The notes below the pieces were generated by a model. The model searched no databases and was not told where the DNA came from. It was given only the letters and a program-made list of their open reading frames with translations. The position numbers were made by a program, and so were the translations under genes. Source: Turicibacter sp. (lineage in GTDB: Bacteria; Bacillota; Bacilli; MOL361; Turicibacteraceae). Taken from it: DNA of 5,743 nucleotides. The stretch is from contig JAUMTV010000166.1 in the NCBI GenBank assembly GCA_030531025.1, forward strand, positions 1 to 5,743, in the 5' to 3' direction. Every line of letters begins with the position of its first letter. Within the stretch, counting starts at the first letter, position 1. Below, one piece after another: positions 1-4,807 of this stretch.

Positions 1-93
1 CAGTAGCAAACCACTTAACCTAGATGAGACATCGTTTCCTGCGATAGTTGCAAAAATGCTACTAAATGATAAGAAAAAATTAATTATTAACAT
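1..93 (-). CDS. Possible start of a gene overlapping the portal 3' end (partial, doubtful)
   Basis: An ATG at 91-93 overlaps the last 14 bases of the portal gene and opens a frame that runs to the window edge (31 codons seen). The reading begins MLIINFFLSFSSIFATIAG, which is hydrophobic like a signal or membrane segment. It does not resemble the minor head/MuF protein that usually follows an SPP1-type portal. The ribosome site is poor (GGAT two bases before the ATG). The opposite strand is also open here (from base 2 to a stop at 170-172), so coding on this short piece is not certain. It could be chance reading in AT-rich DNA. Confidence 0.2.
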   Translation of the reverse strand, partial: MLIINFFLSFSSIFATIAGNDVSSRLSGLLL

Positions 94-1480
94 GATCCAA
101 GCCGTTACTATCATCTTCATTTTCCTCCTTAAAGTCATAAGATCCAAACGCCTTTTGAGTTTCTTCAAGTGACTTCTGACGCTCTTCTTCAAGTCGCTTA
201 CGTTCTTCTTCAACATCAATCTCAGAATCGAATCGCAGAACCCTTGTTTCCCACGATATAAAGCCTTCTGTTTCTTGAGCTATACGCGCTAACGCTTCGT
301 CATCTACTGGTAATGAACGTTTCATCGTAATATCAATCGTTTTAACGTCAATATTCTTTGCTCTGATGTTTTCGATATTAGCCATCAACTTTAAACGTTG
401 ACGTAATCCCTTTTTAAAGTAGCGTTCTTTCGTTTTTCCTAACTGTTCAAACCCTAAAAGCTTATACTTCATAGCAACACCTGAGGCATTCCCAACAAAG
501 TTCTCATCAGTTAAACAAGGAACTTTGCTAAACTCGTGAATATCATCTTTGAGCGATTTCTTAAGAATCTCGGTTTGTTGCTCATTTAACCCTTTGACAA
601 GCCATTTAGCATCTCCACCTTCATCTAGCTCGATGATTTTCATTTCCTTTAACAAACGCGCAGTTTCTACCTTCTCGTCTTGATCATCACCTAATGAAGC
701 ACCAACCACAGCAAGTAAAGCATCAACCATTTGTTCTTTATCATTAACTCGGTCAGATTGAAGTAAGTTGTAAGCATCAATCAATGAAATAACTCCCTCA
801 AAATCACCTTTCAGTTTCTTGTTATTCTGATATTCGATAATTGGCACTTCACCAAAGTAATGCTCATCTAAATCGATTTCTTGTGGGCTTCTATCTTGTA
901 AATCATCAAACATATAGCGATAAATCTCTTTATCTGTATAAACATTAACTTCGTACCCTTTTAAAGTGTCGTTGATATCAAATTTAGGTGAATAAGCAAC
1001 ACCAAACATCGGTTTCTGGTTAACCGTATCATCACAAACTAAAAAGGTGCTCATCGGATTTAATACAGCTAATTCCGGATAAGGCACTTCTTCGTTATTC
1101 ATATAAAGCAATTCATATCCAACACCACAAATACTACAATCAAGAGCTAATTCATTATTATGAGAATCTTCATCAATCTCAATAAATATATCATTTAGCT
1201 GCTCTATACTCTCATCACCTGTATAAGAAATTGGAGTTCCAAAAACATAGCCAACAGCCATATCAGTGATGTATTCTGCATGATTGCATATTAACTTATT
1301 GTTAGGCAATAAATCACTAGATAGCGTTCGATGTAAAATGTCATGCTTTCCATCATAATACCTATGCATCTTTTCATAACGCATCTTCATCCTATTATGA
1401 TTCTCAAAGCACTTTACCAATAATTCAACTGGTACACTTCCATCTTCATTTAATAAGTCACGATCTTTAATAATCGCCAT
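80..1480 (-). CDS. Phage portal protein, SPP1 gp6-like
   Basis: The 466-aa product is predicted to form the ring at one head vertex through which TerL pumps DNA and to which the tail connector attaches. Family marks include YYDGKHDI (41-48), the helix around AEYITDMAVGYVFGTP (68-83), the GDFEGVISLIDAYN segment (225-238), NASGVAMKYKLLGFE (331-345) in the region near the tunnel helices, and a charged coiled C-terminal tail rich in E, K and R (424-445). Length fits the SPP1 gp6/Phage_prot_Gp6 family. The start at 1480 is well supported: AGGAGGTGA overlaps the TAG of terL and lies at good spacing before the ATG, with 11 bases between the genes. It is the third gene of the terS-terL-portal packaging block. 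Family assignment is by recognised motifs, without a database search. Confidence 0.93.
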   Translation of the reverse strand: MAIIKDRDLLNEDGSVPVELLVKCFENHNRMKMRYEKMHRYYDGKHDILHRTLSSDLLPNNKLICNHAEYITDMAVGYVFGTPISYTGDESIEQLNDIFIEIDEDSHNNELALDCSICGVGYELLYMNNEEVPYPELAVLNPMSTFLVCDDTVNQKPMFGVAYSPKFDINDTLKGYEVNVYTDKEIYRYMFDDLQDRSPQEIDLDEHYFGEVPIIEYQNNKKLKGDFEGVISLIDAYNLLQSDRVNDKEQMVDALLAVVGASLGDDQDEKVETARLLKEMKIIELDEGGDAKWLVKGLNEQQTEILKKSLKDDIHEFSKVPCLTDENFVGNASGVAMKYKLLGFEQLGKTKERYFKKGLRQRLKLMANIENIRAKNIDVKTIDITMKRSLPVDDEALARIAQETEGFISWETRVLRFDSEIDVEEERKRLEEERQKSLEETQKAFGSYDFKEENEDDSNGLDHVNN

Positions 1481-1491
1481 AATCTCACCTC

Positions 1492-2928
1492 CTACCTTAA
1501 TCCAATTTTAGATTTACTCTTAACTTTAACTTTCTTCTTATTATTAAACTGTTCAGCAACACCAGTTGTCGCATCTGGCGCATCATCGTGTTTGTTCTTT
1601 CCTTCACGTTGATACTTCACCATTGCATTATAGTAATCCGGCCATCTATCTCTCCAATTGACCGGAAAATAAATATGATCCATTACCCATGTGCTATTAG
1701 AGAGGATTCGAGCCTTTTTGTTTTGCCCTTGATGAAACCAATCGATTTTCGTTTTATTACTACCAAATTCACTTTTCAAGATGCGTTCAACACTTCTAGC
1801 GAAACCACGACCACCATTATTCGACTCGATTAATGCGCGGTTGACTTGATGTTCTAAATAACGTCTAGCTACCTCTCTCTCAGTGACTTCCATAGCTTCT
1901 TTTGTATAATAAACATCAAGAACATAAGCTTCATTATTGTAATCCGCGTAGATAATATTACAAAGGTTATCTTCTCCTGTATCAGCAGTATCGCAATACG
2001 CTCTAACAGAAGTAATTAAAGATTTCCCTTCGTCATCAGTAGGTAACGCACTATATGTCTTAAACGAACTGTATAAGCACCCTTTTAAGTCGATAGGCTC
2101 CTGTTGGTAGTTAGCCATTGCAATATCCTCGCCCATTGCTTTAATCTTAGCAAGATAACTCTTTTTTGACAGCACCTCATCACAAAGCATTGAGCCATCG
2201 TCTTGCATAGCTTTCATACTGACATGTCTAACTTTAGCACCTTGACTTTGATAATGATCTAGCGCTCTACCAGCTAAATCATCACTCGCCCAACGTGTCA
2301 TAATAATGATAATTTTCCCACCCTCTTCAAGACGAGATAACATCGTATTCGTGAACCAATCCCAGTGCTTCTCCTTCACACTTTCATTGTAAGCTTCTTC
2401 TGCATTCTTGATTAAATCATCAATCACAAGCAAAGAAGCACCAAATCCAGTTGCTGTTCCTGTAGGAGAAGTCGCAAGATAGTTATTATAACCACCTTCT
2501 AGTGACCACAAATTCATAGCTCCATCACCACGTTTTATAGCAACACCAGGAAACACATCACTGAAAGTTGGTTTATATATATCAGCTTTCATTTCTGAGA
2601 TGGAGTTTCGTACATTTTTAGAAAACATAGTCGATAAAGTTTCGTTATAAGAACCAGTCATTATCTTTTCATTCTGATTTTTACCTAGTACCCACTCAAC
2701 AAATAGACCAGCTGTCCTACTCTTTCCGTGTCGTGGTGGTTCATTAATAATCAATACCTCATCATCACTCTCATAGAACTCCTGAAACTCACGACACAAT
2801 TCAACAAGATACATACGATCGCTTTTATAAAAGTCAGGAGCTTTTAAATTACAATAAAAAAAGAACTCACGTCTAGCAAGTTCTATCTTTGCCCCCAACT
2901 GTATTAGCATTAAATCTTTTGTATCCAT
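1492..2928 (-). CDS. terL: Phage terminase large subunit (ATPase and nuclease)
   Basis: This is the 478-aa packaging motor that cuts concatemeric DNA and drives it through the portal. The N-terminal ATPase carries a Walker A-like EPPRHGKS (63-70), a Walker B LLVIDD (166-171) and a coupling motif IIIIMTRW (206-213). The C-terminal RNase H-like nuclease has candidate metal ligands D313 and D316 in YCDTADTGEDN, E368 in ALIESNN, and D448/D449 in KHDDAPDA. All expected catalytic motifs are present, so the gene looks intact. The lysine-rich tail KKKVKVKSKSK (464-474) may help bind DNA. The ATG at 2928 lies only two bases after the terS stop (TAGCTATG), and its ribosome site is weak (AGGA about 11 bases upstream), so it is probably coupled to terS translation. 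It resembles the group of large terminases whose nuclease domain is modelled as TIGR01630. Confidence 0.95.
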   Translation of the reverse strand: MDTKDLMLIQLGAKIELARREFFFYCNLKAPDFYKSDRMYLVELCREFQEFYESDDEVLIINEPPRHGKSRTAGLFVEWVLGKNQNEKIMTGSYNETLSTMFSKNVRNSISEMKADIYKPTFSDVFPGVAIKRGDGAMNLWSLEGGYNNYLATSPTGTATGFGASLLVIDDLIKNAEEAYNESVKEKHWDWFTNTMLSRLEEGGKIIIIMTRWASDDLAGRALDHYQSQGAKVRHVSMKAMQDDGSMLCDEVLSKKSYLAKIKAMGEDIAMANYQQEPIDLKGCLYSSFKTYSALPTDDEGKSLITSVRAYCDTADTGEDNLCNIIYADYNNEAYVLDVYYTKEAMEVTEREVARRYLEHQVNRALIESNNGGRGFARSVERILKSEFGSNKTKIDWFHQGQNKKARILSNSTWVMDHIYFPVNWRDRWPDYYNAMVKYQREGKNKHDDAPDATTGVAEQFNNKKKVKVKSKSKIGLR

Positions 2929-2930
2929 AG

Positions 2931-3338
2931 CTAATCAATCCTAGCGAGTTTCTTCAACTCTTCCACTGATAAATTCTGATATGGATTTATATTGTTAACA
3001 TTAGCATTCACATCTACTTTCTCTAAGAACGCTCCTGATGTTCTAGCAATTAATTCACTAGCCTTTAATCTGTCTTTCATACTGTTCTCGCTATTTCTCA
3101 TAGCATTCGCCCAAAACTCCCTAACTTCAACCATATCAGCAGTTCTTTTACTAGCTATATCTTTTTGTTTTTCTTCGATATAGGTGACTACGTTAGCATT
3201 TGTTAGCAATCTGCTAGCATTTGCTCTCGCTGTATCATCTTTCTTACAGCTGGGATATGCTTTTTTATAAGATTCAGCAGCGTTGCCTGTTTGTAAATAA
3301 TAATCAGCAAACGCCTGTTGTTTTGGTGTAAGCTTCAT
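2931..3338 (-). CDS. terS: Phage terminase small subunit (Terminase_2 type)
   Basis: This 135-aa protein should recognise the phage packaging site and load TerL. It opens with KLTPKQQAFADYYLQTGNA (2-20), typical of Terminase_2 proteins, where the first ~55 residues form the helix-turn-helix DNA-binding part. Residues 71-104 look like the oligomerisation helices. The C-terminal SVEELKKLAR (124-133) matches the usual terminal helix thought to contact TerL. The frame stays open upstream to 3437, but the extra 33 residues are proline- and aromatic-rich and unlike the family. The ATG at 3338 has AAAGGTGG at correct spacing, so I place the start there. The gene is first in the packaging block and follows a structured non-coding region. 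SPP1-like phages can carry the pac site inside terS, but no site is recognisable here. Confidence 0.92.
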   Translation of the reverse strand: MKLTPKQQAFADYYLQTGNAAESYKKAYPSCKKDDTARANASRLLTNANVVTYIEEKQKDIASKRTADMVEVREFWANAMRNSENSMKDRLKASELIARTSGAFLEKVDVNANVNNINPYQNLSVEELKKLARID

Positions 3339-3360
3339 TGCAACACCACCTTTCTCTGTA

Positions 3361-3390
3361 TAATAAAACGCCACCTTGGGGCAGGTGACG
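3361..3390 (-). terminator. Terminator-like hairpin just upstream of terS
   Basis: On minus-strand RNA, 3390-3383 (CGTCACCT) pairs with 3376-3369 (AGGTGGCG) in eight pairs, one of them G-U, around the loop GCCCCA, followed by TTTTATTA. On plus-strand RNA the G-U pair becomes a C-A mismatch, so the hairpin suits minus transcription. It could end a separate RNA made from the region to its right, or be a conditional terminator read through to reach terS, whose ATG is about 30 bases downstream. The U tract is interrupted, so its strength is uncertain. Confidence 0.55.
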
Positions 3391-3436
3391 CAAAACGGGG
3401 GATTGTTATAAATATTTGGGATGAAAAGAGAGAACA

Positions 3437-3463
3437 TTACGAAGGTTTTGGGGAACTCCGTAA
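3437..3463 (-). other. Hairpin downstream of the anticodon-less tRNA-like element
   Basis: 3463-3456 (TTACGGAG) pairs with 3444-3437 (CTTCGTAA), seven Watson-Crick pairs plus one G-U, around the 11-nt loop TTCCCCAAAAC. The C-rich loop could take part in a loop contact, but I found no convincing free partner. It is not followed by a U tract, so it is not a terminator. Confidence 0.5.
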
Positions 3464-3479
3464 CTATAAATTAGGATAA

Positions 3480-3542
3480 GCTTGTGAATGGATTTGCACC
3501 ATCTTCACCGTAGTAAGCTTTACTCGCATAAGCTACACAAGC
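3480..3542 (-). ncRNA. tRNA-like element lacking an anticodon arm (UACG hairpin instead)
   Basis: Read on the minus strand, this 63-nt stretch folds as a tRNA cloverleaf. The acceptor stem is seven perfect pairs (GCTTGTG 3542-3536 with CACAAGC 3486-3480). TA follows at positions 8-9, then a D arm GCTT/AAGC with a 9-nt loop ATGCGAGTA. The T arm is five pairs (GATGG/CCATT, one G-U) with the 7-nt loop TGCAAAT, keeping U54, C56 and A58 but with G at 55. Where a 17-nt anticodon arm belongs there is only TTAC-TACG-GTGA: four pairs, one G-U, closed as cUACGg, a classic stable UNCG tetraloop. It therefore has no anticodon and cannot decode. The base after the acceptor is T and no CCA is encoded. It may be a tRNA-derived structural domain or a mimic recognised by tRNA-handling enzymes. 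Confidence 0.6.
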
Positions 3543-3546
3543 ATAT

Positions 3547-3574
3547 TGGTAGCAACCAAAAGAGTTAACTACCA
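3547..3574 (-). other. Ten-pair bulged hairpin
   Basis: TGGTAG (3574-3569) pairs with CTACCA (3552-3547). After a bulged T (3568), TAAC (3567-3564) pairs with GTTG (3556-3553) with one G-U, leaving the 7-nt loop TCTTTTG. It sits four bases before the anticodon-less tRNA-like element and could stack on its acceptor stem. Confidence 0.5.
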
Positions 3575-3680
3575 GTGTGAGTAATGAAAAATACTTAACA
3601 AAAGTTTCACTATGATGAAAGGAGGGAATTCATACATGGCTCGTAAACAGCCAAAGAAACAAATTCACAATCGTACCTGG

Positions 3681-3696
3681 TGGGGATTTCTCCCCA
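3681..3696 (-). other. GAAA tetraloop hairpin next to tRNA-like element
   Basis: TGGGGA (3696-3691) pairs perfectly with TCCCCA (3686-3681) around GAAA, a GNRA tetraloop often used to dock into another helix. It begins three bases after the CCA of the tRNA-like element at 3773-3700. The plus-strand loop would be TTTC, so the motif supports minus-strand RNA. Confidence 0.6.
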
Positions 3697-3699
3697 TAT

Positions 3700-3773
3700 T
3701 GGAGGTCATCGCCGGAATCGAACCGGATACAGGCTTTTGGATTGGCCTTGCTTTACCGTTAAGCTACCTGACC
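3700..3773 (-). tRNA. tRNA-like element with encoded CCA, degenerate; best-fit anticodon CCA (Trp)
   Basis: This 74-nt element has canonical tRNA order and spacing. It has TA at 8-9, a D arm GCTT-AACGGTA-AAGC with the GG pair, a T arm TCCGG-TTCGATT-CCGGC with a standard TTCGA loop, and T then CCA at the 3' end. It has faults: the acceptor stem pairs at five of seven positions (GGTCAGG with GATGACC), 49-65 is T-C, and the anticodon stem AGGC/GCCT closes a loop one base too long (C-A at 31-39). U33 followed by CCA and AA suggests Trp, but the discriminator T is not the G usual for bacterial tRNA-Trp. The UCC (Gly) reading lacks U33. It may be a decayed tRNA, or a tRNA fold reused inside a larger RNA. 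The antisense reading GIEPDTGFW...ALPLSY is the familiar product of translating the wrong strand of tRNA genes. Confidence 0.5.
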
Positions 3774-3777
3774 AGAT

Positions 3778-3791
3778 GCCTCATAAGAGGC
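3778..3791 (-). other. Short hairpin just 5' of the tRNA-like element
   Basis: GCCTC (3791-3787) pairs with GAGGC (3782-3778) around TTAT. It ends four bases before the acceptor stem of the tRNA-like element. No U tract follows, so I read it as part of the structured RNA. Confidence 0.45.
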
Positions 3792-3842
3792 TAGAAAGAA
3801 AAACTCTACGAACTTTCATCGACAATATACAATGGAGTAACA

Positions 3843-3907
3843 GGTGGCACTTGTAGGAATTGCACCTACTTTAGCACTAGCAATGCCAGATGAGGGATTC
3901 CTCCCTC
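3843..3907 (-). ncRNA. Third tRNA-related domain: GGAA hairpin, anticodon-like arm, T-arm
   Basis: Three arms follow in tRNA order. First, GAGGGA (3907-3902) pairs with TCCCTC (3897-3892) around GGAA, a GNRA loop. Second, TGGCA (3888-3884) pairs with TGCTA (3876-3872) around TTGCTAG, which would read as U33 plus anticodon GCU (Ser). Third, GTAGG (3869-3865) pairs with CCTAC (3857-3853) around TGCAATT, nearly the T-loop of the element at 3480-3542. The following AAGTGCC has no fitting 5' acceptor strand (CACGAGT at 3916-3910 does not pair) and the variable region is only two bases, so it is not a normal tRNA. In an alternative fold TGGCATT (3888-3882) pairs with AAGTGCCA (3852-3845), making a minihelix with the T arm. 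Confidence 0.4.
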
Positions 3908-3950
3908 TAACTCGTGATCGTATACAACTTAATTGCGATTAACCTCATAG

Positions 3951-4007
3951 CACCGAATTCAAAAAGCAATTCTCGTTGTTAACTGACACTATCATAATAA
4001 CACCGAA
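3951..4007 (-). repeat. Pair of TTCGGTG boxes 50 bp apart
   Basis: Minus-strand GATTTCGGTGTTAT (4010-3997) and GAATTCGGTGCTAT (3960-3947) are near copies. The first runs into the TATGAT box. The second is followed by ATGAGG. They may be protein sites or a duplicated promoter-proximal segment. Two copies alone could be chance. Confidence 0.3.
3991..3996 (-). promoter_or_regulatory. Putative -10 box of the late promoter (TATGAT)
   Basis: TATGAT matches TATAAT at five of six bases on the minus strand. The -35 position (about 4019-4014, TTTTAA) does not match TTGACA, and the TTGTGA repeats at 4021-4059 lie immediately upstream. That is the layout expected of an activator-dependent promoter. Transcription would start near 3985 and run into the structured region and terS. 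In Staphylococcus phages RinA activates the operon beginning with terS from an equivalent place. Here this is inference from layout. Confidence 0.4.
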
Positions 4008-4020
4008 ATCCCTTTAAAAT

Positions 4021-4059
4021 TCACAACACAATCACAAATAATTCACAAAAAAATCACAC
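4021..4059 (-). repeat. Four TTGTGA-type direct repeats phased at 11 bp
   Basis: On the minus strand GTGTGA (4059-4054), TTGTGA (4048-4043), TTGTGA (4037-4032) and TTGTGA (4026-4021) recur at exactly 11-bp steps, close to one helical turn, so all copies face the same side of the DNA. The first copy contains the TGA stop of the regulator gene. The array ends about 25 bp before the TATGAT box. Likely readers are the regulator encoded just beside it or, less likely, TerS at a packaging site. Confidence 0.65.
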
Positions 4060-4470
4060 CGCACACTTATAGAGCATTTCTAACTCTGATTCTGCAATCT
4101 TAATTTTTTTAGTTACCGTATTCACGCTAATTCCTAATGCTATCTCAATAGCTGTATTACTCTTATTCCTTACGTGTCTTAGTAACATTGCATCACACTC
4201 CTGCGGATGCGTCGTCCTAATTAAGTCTAAAGCTTTTTCAACACGTGCGATATCCGGCTTTAAAATAGATAACTCTAACTCAATCATTTTCTTTTTCTCG
4301 ATACGTTCCCAATACTTATCTTCAATCCCTCCACTAGGACCTCCATGATCCACACTGTAATCTGTCACCTTAATCAACGTTTGATTGTCTATACTCTTTA
4401 AATCATAGTCTAACATTGCTACACGTTTCAAATTACGTGAATACTCTTGTAAGATATCTTTTGCTCTCAT
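4054..4470 (-). CDS. RinA/ArpU-like phage late transcription regulator
   Basis: The 138-aa protein has a helical N-terminal half, a glycine-rich turn DHGGPSGGIE (41-50) of the kind seen in RinA/ArpU relatives, and a C-terminal helix-turn-helix resembling sigma-70 region 4 (about 98-131, core NTAIEIALGISVNTVTKKIK). Proteins of this group sit directly before the terminase genes and activate the late packaging/head operon, which is the position found here. The start at 4470 has AGGGG eight bases upstream, overlapping the TAG of the MazG-like gene (11-base gap). Its stop codon lies inside the first of four phased TTGTGA repeats, so it may act on DNA touching its own 3' end. The exact subfamily is not resolved, and the activator role is inferred from position and fold. 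Confidence 0.75.
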   Translation of the reverse strand: MRAKDILQEYSRNLKRVAMLDYDLKSIDNQTLIKVTDYSVDHGGPSGGIEDKYWERIEKKKMIELELSILKPDIARVEKALDLIRTTHPQECDAMLLRHVRNKSNTAIEIALGISVNTVTKKIKIAESELEMLYKCAV

Positions 4471-4481
4471 ACTCTCAACCC

Positions 4482-4763
4482 CTACTTCTTAATATATTCC
4501 TCGATACGACCACAAAGTCGCATTAACTTCTTCTCTTTCCATCTCTCAACTTCACAATGACACTTATGGATGTGCTTTAATTGCTCTAACGCAATTTCAA
4601 CATCTGCGATTTCCTCTGCAATATTTGCTCCTTTAAATCCTCTACGCTTTTTAGATAATGCCTGGAATAGCTCGCCGCACTCTTCAATGAAAATCATCTC
4701 TTGCAGGTCTTTTCCGAAAATTTTGACTGCCTTTTTGCAAATATAACTACCTTTGGTGTGCAC
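4482..4763 (-). CDS. MazG-like nucleotide pyrophosphohydrolase (minimal)
   Basis: The 93-aa product carries the metal-binding pattern of the all-alpha NTP pyrophosphatase (MazG/dUTPase-2) fold: E27-E28-x-x-E31 in FIEECGELFQAL and E50-E51-x-x-D54 in AEEIADVEIAL, joined by the basic stretch KKRRGFKG (38-45). Such enzymes split (d)NTPs to monophosphate and pyrophosphate. Phage versions are thought to clean the nucleotide pool or lower host (p)ppGpp signalling, but the substrate cannot be read from sequence. It is short, close to a single-domain MazG-like phage protein. The start is GTG at 4763, supported by AGGAGG seven bases upstream. The gene is 44 bases after the 54-aa gene and is followed closely by the regulator. 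Confidence 0.8.
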   Translation of the reverse strand: MHTKGSYICKKAVKIFGKDLQEMIFIEECGELFQALSKKRRGFKGANIAEEIADVEIALEQLKHIHKCHCEVERWKEKKLMRLCGRIEEYIKK

Positions 4764-4807
4764 TTTTCTCCCTCCTAGCCTTAGAATTCTGATTTTAATG
4801 ACACTCG

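Larger units (their letters stand above)
3369..3990 (-). ncRNA. Candidate large structured RNA or late-operon leader
   Basis: This long stretch between the late regulator gene and terS has no credible protein gene on the minus strand, but it holds many hairpins. From 5' to 3' on minus RNA they are: a GGAA-capped hairpin (3907-3892), a UGCAA T-loop arm (3869-3853), a UUAU-capped hairpin (3791-3778), a tRNA-like element (3773-3700), a GAAA-capped hairpin (3696-3681), a bulged 10-bp hairpin (3574-3547), an anticodon-less tRNA-like element (3542-3480), an 8-bp hairpin (3463-3437) and a terminator-like stem (3390-3369). Two adjacent long-range helices (3820-3805 with 3621-3614 and 3647-3640) may close a domain. 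The UACG, GAAA and GGAA tetraloops exist only in minus RNA, which fixes the strand. A TATGAT box at 3996-3991 would start it near 3985. Size and phage context recall the ROOL and GOLLD RNA classes, but I cannot match it to either from sequence alone. Confidence 0.6.

Noticed and set aside
2..172. Plus-strand open frame entering from the left edge and overlapping the portal 3' end
   Set aside because: It would overlap the portal gene by about 90 bases in convergent orientation. No start is visible and the reading over the portal is hydrophobic antisense.
1588..1833. Plus-strand open frame inside terL
   Set aside because: Antisense shadow of the conserved nuclease region of terL, with no convincing ribosome site or family likeness.
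2992..3183. Plus-strand open frame inside terS
   Set aside because: Antisense shadow of terS with a hydrophobic low-complexity reading.
3339..3437. N-terminal extension of terS by 33 codons to an ATG at 3437
   Set aside because: The extra residues do not fit the family and overlap the terminator-like hairpin. The ATG at 3338 has the proper ribosome site and gives the typical TerS start.
3612..3794. Plus-strand open frame of 52-60 codons with a good AAAGGAGGG site (start at 3636 or 3612)
   Set aside because: It runs exactly antisense to the tRNA-like element at 3700-3773. Its GIEPDTG...ALPLSY reading is the typical false protein from the wrong strand of a tRNA gene. All neighbours are on the minus strand.
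3843..3916. A functional tRNA-Ser(GCU)
   Set aside because: The anticodon-like and T arms fit, but the acceptor strands do not pair, the long variable arm of tRNA-Ser is absent and the variable region is only two bases.
4021..4059. CRISPR array or replication iterons
   Set aside because: The repeat units are 11 bp with no spacers, and there is no replication gene next to them. An activator site at the late promoter fits the setting better.
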